Assembly (NCBI GenBank): GCA_903829015.1
Contig: CAIKOJ010000155.1
Span: 39,678-103,677, forward strand
DNA: 64,000 nt
From: an uncultured Bacteroidota bacterium
Lineage (GTDB): Bacteria > Bacteroidota > Bacteroidia > Chitinophagales > Chitinophagaceae
Reading direction: 5' to 3'
Numbering within the stretch: position 1 is the stretch's first letter; the number at the start of each line of letters is the position of its first letter. This document shows, in pieces, positions 39,818 to 48,004 of this stretch. Both the position numbers and the translations under genes were made by a program. The notes under the pieces are model-generated. The model was not told the origin of the DNA, made no database searches, and worked only from the letters and a program-made list of their open reading frames with translations.

Positions 39818-39852
39818 TAACGGAAACGCGATTAAGGGATATTTCGAACACC
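39818..39852 (+). repeat. Dispersed repeat X, copy 1 (lacks one palindrome arm)
   Basis: TAACGGAAACGCGATTAAGGGATATTTCGAACACC. Confidence 0.6.
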
Positions 39853-39902
39853 GGCTTCCCCCGTTCTCTTTCATGTTGCGCAAATAAAAAAATAATATTT
39901 CT

Positions 39903-39956
39903 GTTGGGCCTAAGTCTCCCAACTACATCCTTGCGGCTGGCAATCTCCAGATTGCC
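39903..39956. repeat. Pair of small hairpins
   Basis: GTTGGG-CCTAAGTCT-CCCAAC (39903..39923) and GGCAATCT-CC-AGATTGCC (39939..39956). Confidence 0.65.
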
Positions 39957-40083
39957 TCTTGGTACCGCTAAGCCTCATTTGCAACCTACATCATGCTATG
40001 TAGCTATTTAAAGCGAATTCATTATTTTTATTTAGCTTTGATACAATATAACCCATCGTTTTTAAAATACAGAATTATCTGAT

Positions 40084-40269
40084 ATGCCTAAAGTAAGTAG
40101 ATATAATAATTTTGAAACACTAAAGTCTGCAACTGCGCTGCCTGTAAGTGCCAGCAGCACTACGTTTCAGGATTACAAAAGCTTTATCGAGCAGCTGCGG
40201 CTTTCATTAACGTCCAGAAGTAAGAAAACTTCAGTACCCGCCAATAAAAAGAGTAGCAATGGAAAATAG
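40084..40269 (+). CDS. Small conserved-looking protein, possible partner of downstream NTase-like protein
   Basis: 61 aa; MPKVSRYNNFETLKSATALPVSASSTTFQDYKSFIEQLRLSLTSRSKK...; overlaps next ORF by 11 bp. Confidence 0.55.
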   Translation: MPKVSRYNNFETLKSATALPVSASSTTFQDYKSFIEQLRLSLTSRSKKTSVPANKKSSNGK

Positions 40270-40765
40270 TTTCCAACAAAGTCTTTTGAAAGTTTGTACA
40301 ATTCTCAATAAGCATCGTGTAGAATATTTGGTTGTTGGCGGAACTGCGGTTGCGTTGTACGGCTTTTATAGAATGTCAATTACTTCGCTTGGCACACCAG
40401 CGGATAAGCCTGATCTTGATTTTTGGTATAACCCAACATACAAAAACTATTTTAATCTGCTCAATGCAATTGAGGATTTAGGTGAGAATGTATCAGCATT
40501 CAGAAGGGAAAAAACACCCAATCCCGGGAAGTCATTTTTTAAACTGAATTTTGACGAATTTACAATTGACTTTTTACCTGAATTACCAGGACTCTCCAAA
40601 TTCAGATATTCCTTCAAAAAGAAAGAAGAACTAGAGGTTGACGGAGTGGCAATCTATTTTATTAATTTCGATGATTTAATAACGAACAAGTTGTCTATGT
40701 CCAGAGAAAAGGATTTGACGGATTTAGAAGCACTTAAAAGAATTCACAATAACGACAGTAAATAA
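40259..40765 (+). CDS. Nucleotidyltransferase-fold protein (AbiEii/DUF6036-like)
   Basis: 168 aa; HRVEYLVVGGTAVALYGFYR...PDLDFWYNPT...FTIDFLPEL...FDDLITNKLSMSREKDLTDLEAL. Confidence 0.75.
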   Translation: MENSFQQSLLKVCTILNKHRVEYLVVGGTAVALYGFYRMSITSLGTPADKPDLDFWYNPTYKNYFNLLNAIEDLGENVSAFRREKTPNPGKSFFKLNFDEFTIDFLPELPGLSKFRYSFKKKEELEVDGVAIYFINFDDLITNKLSMSREKDLTDLEALKRIHNNDSK

Positions 40766-40786
40766 TGCCCCACCGGTCCCCCAACT

Positions 40787-40833
40787 GGTCTCAGCGTCTC
40801 GCTGAGTCCGATCTATTTGAAGCGTCCCGCTTC
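40787..40833. repeat. Double-hairpin repeat, copy 1
   Basis: GGTCTCAGCG-TCT-CGCTGAGTCC + GATCTATTT + GAAGCG-TCC-CGCTTC. Confidence 0.75.
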
Positions 40834-40852
40834 CGAACATGATTCAACTCCA

Positions 40853-41881
40853 CTACTTCATCCTTACCCCCAGCCCATGCATACCACTCAGTTGTATCGT
40901 GCCGTTGTCGTAGGTCAGTCCGGTGGCTATGTCTTCTTTAAGCAGCAGCGGGCCATCTGCGTCTACTTCATCCAGCAGCGGCAGCATATTGGCTATGGCG
41001 GCGGTGCCAATGGTACTCTCGTTCATAGAGCCCATCATTACCTTCATACCCAGTGCGCGTGCTTCTTTTATCATGCGCAGTGCCGGGGTTATGCCTCCGC
41101 ACTTGGTTAGTTTTATATTGATACCATGAAAACTGCCTGCGCATTTTTTCACCTCGTCTTCTGTCCGGCAGCTTTCGTCGGCGTACAGCGGAATGGGCGA
41201 GAGGGCCATCAGTTCCTTCATGGCGTCATACTCGCTTCTGGGCAACGGTTGTTCTATAAGGGTCACATTCAGTTGCTGCATTTCAGGTATGAGCATGCGG
41301 GCCTGTTCAAATGTCCAGCCCTCATTTACGTCTATTCTGAAAGGTGCAGATGTATGCGCACGTAGTGCCCTCAGCAGATCAATATCATCGGGTGTGCTTA
41401 CTTTTATTTTGTATATCGGCCAGGGATGCGCCTGCAGCTTGGCCACCATATTTTCCGCAGTATCAAGGCCTATGGTGTAATCCGTAAGAGGCATGTCCTT
41501 CCACTGTAGCCCCAGCATCTGGTAAAGTGGTTTGCGGCTCATTCGGGCAAACAGGTCCCAGCCTGCAATATCCAGTGCGGCAGTAAGGAAGTGTTCCCCG
41601 GGTATCAGGTGATGCAGAAAGTGCCAGAATCTGCCGGGGTCGGTGAGTGCATATCGCTCTATCATGCCCTTTTTAGATTCCAGCGTTGCCGCCATCTGTT
41701 CTACAGAAACATTGTAATAGCTGATGGCCGGAGCCTCGCCGTATCCGATCAGGTTGCCCAGCCCCAGCGATGTGATCAGTGTAGGCTGATGTGTTTTGCT
41801 GCCGTGGCTGGTTACGAACGGATATTCAAACGGCAACTCAAAGGAATAGTGTTTTAACTGCAGCATCGCATAAAATGGCAA
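40853..41881 (-). CDS. Dipeptide epimerase (enolase superfamily, L-Ala-D/L-Glu epimerase-like)
   Basis: 342 aa; YKIKVSTPDD, FRIDVNEGW, LIEQPLPRSEYDAM, YADESCRTEDEV, NIKLTKCGGITPALRMIKEARALGMKVMMGSMNEST. Confidence 0.92.
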   Translation of the reverse strand: MPFYAMLQLKHYSFELPFEYPFVTSHGSKTHQPTLITSLGLGNLIGYGEAPAISYYNVSVEQMAATLESKKGMIERYALTDPGRFWHFLHHLIPGEHFLTAALDIAGWDLFARMSRKPLYQMLGLQWKDMPLTDYTIGLDTAENMVAKLQAHPWPIYKIKVSTPDDIDLLRALRAHTSAPFRIDVNEGWTFEQARMLIPEMQQLNVTLIEQPLPRSEYDAMKELMALSPIPLYADESCRTEDEVKKCAGSFHGINIKLTKCGGITPALRMIKEARALGMKVMMGSMNESTIGTAAIANMLPLLDEVDADGPLLLKEDIATGLTYDNGTIQLSGMHGLGVRMK

Positions 41882-41960
41882 CTATTTTCGTTGCCTGAAA
41901 ATTCTGTTTTATACTTCAAGCGGCATAGTTTAGTGCATTTTCAATGCTCATTCGACCTCA

Positions 41961-41991
41961 CCCTCTCCTTTGGAGAGGGCTGGGGAGAGGT
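41961..41991. repeat. Palindromic intergenic repeat
   Basis: CCCTCTCCTTTGGAGAGGGCTGGGGAGAGGT; second copy inside icmF at 59308..59338. Confidence 0.85.
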
Positions 41992-42055
41992 CAAACACGG
42001 ACACTTAACAAATGCACTTAACTATACCTTTTAAATTTTGGTAGGGTAGCTTCTG

Positions 42056-42775
42056 CTACTTGAACTGTTTGAAATAATACTTGATGCCTTCTTCTTCCAG
42101 TATCATTTCACCCTTCTGGCACTTGACCACCTTAAGTATTCGCTTGCCCTTCCCATCGCAGTCGAGCACCTGGTCATTGCCCAGCGATTTTATGTACCAC
42201 GATGGCGAATTGGACGGATCGCTGCCGCTGTATACGTAGCCTTGCTTGCCGTCTGTAGATGGCCCGGTGATATACACAGTTCTCAATGCCACCGCATTGT
42301 CTATCGGCCCTGATGACGGGTCTTTTGCCTGTCGTTTATACACCGACCACCTACCTATCATCACATCTATGTTGGTTACAGGCAGAATTTTCTCGTCTTT
42401 GTCCAGCACAATTATTTTCATCGTGTCGGTCGAATCTCTCACCATCCGGTACAATCCCTGATCATTTACCAATACCAGGCTGGTGGGCTTGCGCTCCAGT
42501 ATCTTGTACCGCACAGTGCCAAAGTCAAGCAGACTGTCCTCGTTGATCGTGTAGTTGCCGTTATAAATAAACCCATTCTTGTTGTGGTAAGAAAAAGAGT
42601 CCTTTACCCTGAATGAAATGAAAAGCGTATCTGTGAAAGCAACGATCGACGAATCGGGTCTCATCCTTTGTGCCTCCCGCCATCTGCTCACCGGCATAGG
42701 CTTCGGTTTGCGTTTATCAACACAATACCCAACTATCGGGGACAACAATAAAAATAAAAACAATACCTTTTTCAT
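42056..42775 (-). CDS. Hypothetical secreted protein
   Basis: Signal peptide MKKVLFLFLLLSPIVGYCVDKRKP; full-length ORF; lipocalin-like in appearance only. Confidence 0.7.
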   Translation of the reverse strand: MKKVLFLFLLLSPIVGYCVDKRKPKPMPVSRWREAQRMRPDSSIVAFTDTLFISFRVKDSFSYHNKNGFIYNGNYTINEDSLLDFGTVRYKILERKPTSLVLVNDQGLYRMVRDSTDTMKIIVLDKDEKILPVTNIDVMIGRWSVYKRQAKDPSSGPIDNAVALRTVYITGPSTDGKQGYVYSGSDPSNSPSWYIKSLGNDQVLDCDGKGKRILKVVKCQKGEMILEEEGIKYYFKQFK

Positions 42776-42836
42776 ACCCGTTTCGATCATCTCGCCTTAA
42801 CCCTGTTTTATACAAAAATAACCTAACTGCCTGTTA

Positions 42837-43041
42837 TACCAATTACAATTTGATAAATTAGGATCACTGATGAAGTAAATTGGTTAAGTTGACGAAGTTA
42901 TTTTTCTTTTATGCGAGGCGATAAAGTCGCGAATAATGAATTATTTAAGAACTTTAGCAACGAAGCAGAAATGGAAAAGAACGAGTCAGGTTGCCCAATT
43001 TATTTCATCATTGATGCTTAGTTAATAATTTTAAACCAATA
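42837..43041. mobile_element. MITE-like element with 47-bp imperfect terminal inverted repeats
   Basis: 42837..42883 versus reverse complement of 42995..43041; best core GGATCACTGATGAAGTAAATTGG / GCATCAATGATGAAATAAATTGG (20/23). Confidence 0.5.
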
Positions 43042-43055
43042 CGATTTTAACTATT

Positions 43056-43063
43056 TACATTTG
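43056..43063 (+). promoter_or_regulatory. Bacteroidota -7 element (TACATTTG) of nitrilase-family gene
   Basis: Overlaps the TTG at 43061 used by the ORF track; favours ATG 43073. Confidence 0.45.
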
Positions 43064-43072
43064 AGTACCAAT

Positions 43073-43855
43073 ATGGCAGCAGATCAATTACATATAACGC
43101 TCGTACAGCCAGATATAGTATGGGAAGACAAAGCCGCAAACCTGAGCCAGTACGAAAAGACCATTTCCGAAATTTCAGGTACTAAGCACGTTGTTGCACT
43201 CCCCGAGATGTTCAGCACCGGTTTCAGCATGGCACCCGAGCGGATGGCCGAGCCAATGGATGGGGCTACGGTAAACTGGATGGCAGCCATGGCGGTTAAA
43301 CATCGGTGCATACTTACTGGTAGCCTTATTATTGAAGACGATGGTAAGTACTACAACCGTACACTTTGGGTGCAGCCCAATGGGCAGATAGGGACTTACG
43401 ACAAACGCCACCTGTTTGGTCATGCCGGCGAAGACAAGCACTATACACACGGAGATAAGAAGTTTATTGCCAGTGTAAACGGTTGGAGGATAAAACTACT
43501 GATCTGCTACGATCTGCGGTTTCCGGTATGGGCCAGAAACCAGAGCGATGAATATGATGTACTGCTGGTAGTGGCAAACTGGCCGCAGGTAAGGAGCCTT
43601 GCCTGGAAAACGCTTTTGCAGGCAAGAGCAATAGAGAATCAGTGCTATGCTGTAGGAGTCAACAGAATTGGCACAGACGGCGCTGGATTCAAATATATAG
43701 GCGAAAGCAGCGTATTCGGTCCGGCTGGTGAATTGTTATACCAGCAGCCAAACATTGCAGACTGCCACACGGTTACTTTAGAAAAAGCAGAGCTGGAAAC
43801 TTTAAGAAAAAAGCTGCCCTTTCTCAACGACGCCGATAAGTTCCTTATTTTATGA
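43073..43855 (+). CDS. Nitrilase/amidohydrolase family protein (omega-amidase-like)
   Basis: HVVALPEMFSTGFSM, YDKRHLFGHAGED, LLICYDLRFPVWARN; start set to ATG 43073. Confidence 0.9.
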   Translation: MAADQLHITLVQPDIVWEDKAANLSQYEKTISEISGTKHVVALPEMFSTGFSMAPERMAEPMDGATVNWMAAMAVKHRCILTGSLIIEDDGKYYNRTLWVQPNGQIGTYDKRHLFGHAGEDKHYTHGDKKFIASVNGWRIKLLICYDLRFPVWARNQSDEYDVLLVVANWPQVRSLAWKTLLQARAIENQCYAVGVNRIGTDGAGFKYIGESSVFGPAGELLYQQPNIADCHTVTLEKAELETLRKKLPFLNDADKFLIL

Positions 43856-43929
43856 CCGGTGCCTGCACCCATGCAGCTACCGTAACGAACTAAATGTGTA
43901 GCAAACGGATAACAGTATAATTTTACAAC

Positions 43930-46155
43930 ATGAAACGGGCGTTACGGAAAGTCTATTATTTTTTACCGGTACAGCTTTTGCTGCTCCACTTCCGTAAGTA
44001 CCAGTTACTGCTTGTATTCTGGCTTATTTTGCTGCTCACGGTTACTGGCCGGTTTGCGTCGCACTTCGGGGCATCTTCTTTGTTTCTGGCGCCCGAGTAT
44101 TCGGGCAGCATCAACTTTATGAGTATGTTTTTGCTGGGTTGTGCCATGTGCGTGTTCATCATGACGTGGCACATCACCACCTTTATCATACACAGCAAGC
44201 GCATTCCTTATATGGGCGCTACAAGGCTGGCATTTGTAGTGTATACTTTCAATAACTCTATCATTCCACTCTCGTTCCTCACATTTTTTTCGTTTGTTAC
44301 CGTCCACTTTCAATGGTTCAACGAGCAATACAGCGTTAAGGATATCGTGCTGCTGCAACTCGGTTTTTATCTGGGCATCATCATTATTATTCTGGTGTCC
44401 TTTGTTTACTTTTTCAGGGTCAGCCGAGACTTCTTTAAAACAGTATTGAGCAAGATCACAAATCCATCGCGCATCAGGGGCTTCATCCCCTACGATTCGC
44501 TCGACTATGAAATTGATATACTGCCTGCACAGTCTTACCTTTCTGTAGATCTTAAAATAGAAAGTGTTTCAGACCTGCAGCCATATCACCCCAGGGTCAT
44601 GAATACCATTCTGCGCAGGCATCACCGCAACGTTATTTTCGCGGCTTTGTTTTCCTACATACTGCTGCTCGTATCAGGTGCATTTATGGATATACCCCTG
44701 CTGCGTGTGCCGGCAGGAGCCAGCTTCCTGCTGTTCTTTTCAATCATTCTGGGTGTGGCTGGTGCATTCAAATATTTCCTGAAAAGCTGGGAAGCTCTGG
44801 GCTGGGTGATGCTGTTTCTTGTACTGTCTGTGATGGTTTCGTACAAAATATTTGACCTCAGGAGTGTAGCTTACGGAGTTAACTATAAGCAGGCTCCAAC
44901 CAATCAGCCTGAATACAATTACGAAACACTGCACAACATTTTTTCTAAAAATAAATACCTGTCTGACAAAAAAATTGAGGAGACAAGGTTGCAACTATGG
45001 AAAAATAAGATCACCAACGATTCAGCTAAGCCTCCACTCGTCATCATATCCGTAAGCGGCGGTGGATCCAGATCGGCATACTGGACCTTTCATGCACTGC
45101 AGTATATAGACAGTGTAACCAATGGTCGCCTGTTTAAAAGCACTGTGCTGATAACCGGCGCATCGGGCGGTATGATAGGCGCAGCATACTGGCGCAGCAT
45201 ACAGGATGCCAACGACCGTGGTATACTGAACGACAAGTACAGCCCCCGTTACCAGAACAATATGGGTAAGGACCTGCTCAACTCTATCATTTTCTCGCTG
45301 GTAAGCGTAGACCTCGTCTCCCCCTTCAACGACATATCTCTGGCCGGATATTCCTACACCAGAGACCGCGGTTATGCACTGGAACAGGAATTGATCAGAA
45401 ATACCGACGGTATGTTTGATCAGAATATCGGTTACTTCAAAGAGCGGGAAGCGACAGGAAAAATACCCATGCTACTGATCAACGGCACCATTATTAACGA
45501 CGGTAGAAAGTTGCTCATATCCGGTCAGCCGGTATCGTATCTCACACAGCCAGAATATTCCATCAGCGATCCACTGCCCCCTATAGATGCTGTCGATTTC
45601 TCTGCTTTTTATTCCAGACAAAACCCCTACAATCTAAGGCTCACATCAGCATTGCGAATGAATGCTACATTCCCTTTCATTTTGCCGGTGGTAAAACTGC
45701 CTAGCAAGCCACGAATGAACATAATGGATGCCGGGCTGAGTGACAATTTTGGAACTGACCTGTCCAGCCGGTACCTGTATGTTTTTCGCGAATGGATAAG
45801 AAACAACACCAGCGAAACCATATTTCTGCAGATCAGGGATACCCGGGAGAACGATGTGAGTTCCAATTCAGATGAATCTTCTCTGGCAAACATGATCACA
45901 GATCCGGTATTCGTAATTCAAAACAAATGGGAGGCACTGCAATCATATGCTCAGGATTATCTTAAAGATTTCAGTAAGTCATCGGCTATAGGCAATCTGC
46001 ATTTCGTAACGCTGCAGTATGTACCAAAGGAATCTAAGAAAGTTGCAGCCCTCAATTTTCACCTCACTCAAAAAGAGAAAGAAGACCTGTTCCAATCCAT
46101 CTATAATCCCGAAAACAAAGCGGCTATCGATACGCTCGTTAAATACATTAAGTAA
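43930..46155 (+). CDS. Patatin-like phospholipase with N-terminal multi-TM region
   Basis: 741 aa; VSGGGSRSAYW oxyanion hole, TGASGGMIGA (GxSxG), MDAGLSDNFG (DGG/A-like); several N-terminal hydrophobic segments. Confidence 0.85.
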   Translation: MKRALRKVYYFLPVQLLLLHFRKYQLLLVFWLILLLTVTGRFASHFGASSLFLAPEYSGSINFMSMFLLGCAMCVFIMTWHITTFIIHSKRIPYMGATRLAFVVYTFNNSIIPLSFLTFFSFVTVHFQWFNEQYSVKDIVLLQLGFYLGIIIIILVSFVYFFRVSRDFFKTVLSKITNPSRIRGFIPYDSLDYEIDILPAQSYLSVDLKIESVSDLQPYHPRVMNTILRRHHRNVIFAALFSYILLLVSGAFMDIPLLRVPAGASFLLFFSIILGVAGAFKYFLKSWEALGWVMLFLVLSVMVSYKIFDLRSVAYGVNYKQAPTNQPEYNYETLHNIFSKNKYLSDKKIEETRLQLWKNKITNDSAKPPLVIISVSGGGSRSAYWTFHALQYIDSVTNGRLFKSTVLITGASGGMIGAAYWRSIQDANDRGILNDKYSPRYQNNMGKDLLNSIIFSLVSVDLVSPFNDISLAGYSYTRDRGYALEQELIRNTDGMFDQNIGYFKEREATGKIPMLLINGTIINDGRKLLISGQPVSYLTQPEYSISDPLPPIDAVDFSAFYSRQNPYNLRLTSALRMNATFPFILPVVKLPSKPRMNIMDAGLSDNFGTDLSSRYLYVFREWIRNNTSETIFLQIRDTRENDVSSNSDESSLANMITDPVFVIQNKWEALQSYAQDYLKDFSKSSAIGNLHFVTLQYVPKESKKVAALNFHLTQKEKEDLFQSIYNPENKAAIDTLVKYIK

Positions 46156-46169
46156 CCAACTGCAGGGTA

Positions 46170-47066
46170 TCAGATCTGCTTTTGCATCTCAGCCCAATCA
46201 GGCAAAGTCAGATCCCAATTTGTTTTCGTAAGCATATCAGTAAGCTTCCTGTTGCCAAGAAAGGCAACCTTTTGCTGCATCAAATTGTCGAGGGTTATGA
46301 GCGTACTGTACTCGGTTAGTTCAGCCCAGTTACTGTTTTTAAAATAGCTAAAGAACGACGCCAGCAATTGCCCAGCTTCTTTCAGGTTCCAGTAATGAAA
46401 AATGCTGTAGGCTGCCGCTTTTATGTTTACCGTATCCTGAAAGTAAACAGAGAATGCAAACTGCTCTATTATGTGCTTCGGGAATTGAGGATATTCACGG
46501 TCTGTAAATTCAAGCACGTTTTTCAGCAGGTGGTTATACTTTGTATTAAAGCCCAGCACCCCTGCATTCCACATCATCATTTCATTCAGCGGCTTGCTGT
46601 TCAGCTCCAGCTTATTGCTTTGCAGGAACCTGTTCATTTTCGTGAACAATGGGTTAGCCATCTGGCTGATCCTCGACTCTGCAATATGCATATACAGGCT
46701 GCCCGCCGCAATATTCTTAAAGATAGTTTGCAACCCGCCGGTGAATACAATATCAGAATCTACGTAGAGTATGTTACCGTTTCTGGTACTCGTAAAATCC
46801 AGCAGGGTTTCGATCTTTACCCGGTGTACAAAATCAATGTCACCGCGCCACTGTTTGATCAGGGAACTGTCCAGCTCGCGAAAGTGCAGCGGCAGTGAGC
46901 AATCTTTAAACGTCTTGAACCATGGCGCGTTGTCGGTGTATATCCAGATCTCAGTGTCTTTTAAGCCATCTGCGCCGCATACCCTTGCAAGCGAGAGCAG
47001 TGCATACACACACTCATGAAATACCCTTTGATTGGTACCATAGCAGAGAAAAACCAAGTAATTCAT
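46170..47066 (-). CDS. Glycosyltransferase-like protein (GT-A, DxD-type)
   Basis: 298 aa; NGNILYVDSDIVFTGGLQTIF, MMMWNAGVLGFNTKYNHLL. Confidence 0.65.
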   Translation of the reverse strand: MNYLVFLCYGTNQRVFHECVYALLSLARVCGADGLKDTEIWIYTDNAPWFKTFKDCSLPLHFRELDSSLIKQWRGDIDFVHRVKIETLLDFTSTRNGNILYVDSDIVFTGGLQTIFKNIAAGSLYMHIAESRISQMANPLFTKMNRFLQSNKLELNSKPLNEMMMWNAGVLGFNTKYNHLLKNVLEFTDREYPQFPKHIIEQFAFSVYFQDTVNIKAAAYSIFHYWNLKEAGQLLASFFSYFKNSNWAELTEYSTLITLDNLMQQKVAFLGNRKLTDMLTKTNWDLTLPDWAEMQKQI

Positions 47067-47087
47067 TTGCGAGATCAGACTAACCTA

Positions 47088-47273
47088 CTACCAATAACCA
47101 CCCCTGTGGGCACGCGGACGGTAATGGTGTGCATGCCAGCCATACCAGTTGGTTTTGTACTTAAGATACTTTGTGCTCATGTATCTCTTTTTCCTGTACA
47201 CGGTAGTTCCGCAACTACTTACTAGTACAATTACAGCTATTATTGCTACAAGAACAGCAAACTTATTTTTCAT
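47088..47273 (-). CDS. Small putative lipoprotein
   Basis: 61 aa; MKNKFAVLVAIIAVIVLVSSCGTTVYRKKRYMSTKYLKYKTNWYGWHAHHYRPRAHRGGYW; lipobox VSSC. Confidence 0.7.
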   Translation of the reverse strand: MKNKFAVLVAIIAVIVLVSSCGTTVYRKKRYMSTKYLKYKTNWYGWHAHHYRPRAHRGGYW

Positions 47274-47423
47274 CAGATACTAATTACTCCAAAAATACCT
47301 TTTTATTTTATATTCAGGTAGTGTTGCAATATTTTTATTTTGGCCTCCCATGGCTTGTATTATGGTTTAACATTTTCGTTGAAACTATTTGCGGACATTT
47401 ATCGTTTATAATCCGAAACACAA

Positions 47424-47939
47424 ATGCATATGAAAACCACAAAGATCATTTCTTTACTACTGGCTATGCTGTCCGGGTCCTATGGCGCATCGGCACAGCA
47501 GCAGGACGAAGCCAAGAATCCGTATTACAAACCGGGCGATAACAGTAAACTAGCCGTTACGGATGCACAGTGGCAGAAAATACTTTCTCCAAAAGTTTAT
47601 AATATAATGAGGGAGAAAGGCACCGAGGCACCCAACACCGGACCCTATGTGCACAACGATAAAAAGGGTATGTACCATTGCGCAGCCTGTGGCAATCCAC
47701 TATTCAACTCAGGTACAAAATTCGACAGCCACACCGGCTGGCCTAGTTTTTACCAGGCGCTCAACAATAACAGCCTCGCCGAGAATAAGGACGAATCTTA
47801 CGGCATGGTAAGAGACGAAGTACTTTGCAAAAGGTGCGGCGGCCATCTGGGTCATGTTTTTGATGACGGTCCTGCCCCCACGCATCTGCGCTACTGTATG
47901 AATGGGTACGCACTTCACTTTGAACCGGGTACCAAATAA
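47424..47939 (+). CDS. msrB: Peptide-methionine (R)-S-oxide reductase, exported
   Basis: 171 aa; YHCAACGNPLFNSGTKFDSHTGWPSFYQAL, RCGGHLGHVFDDGPAPTHLRYCMNGYALHF; N-terminal signal peptide. Confidence 0.95.
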   Translation: MHMKTTKIISLLLAMLSGSYGASAQQQDEAKNPYYKPGDNSKLAVTDAQWQKILSPKVYNIMREKGTEAPNTGPYVHNDKKGMYHCAACGNPLFNSGTKFDSHTGWPSFYQALNNNSLAENKDESYGMVRDEVLCKRCGGHLGHVFDDGPAPTHLRYCMNGYALHFEPGTK

Positions 47940-47940
47940 A

Positions 47941-47970
47941 AAGGTTGCTTCTTTCGAAGCAACCTTTTTT
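47941..47970. terminator. Terminator between convergent msrB and ppiD-like genes
   Basis: AAGGTTGCTTC-TTTC-GAAGCAACCTT followed by T run. Confidence 0.85.
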
Positions 47971-48004
47971 CTGCCGCTCTGTTTATGAGCGCGGCAATTA
48001 TTTT

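Noticed and set aside
42911-43021. 36-codon ORF inside the MITE-like element
   Set aside because: Composition and location fit an incidental ORF within a palindromic element; nothing supports translation.
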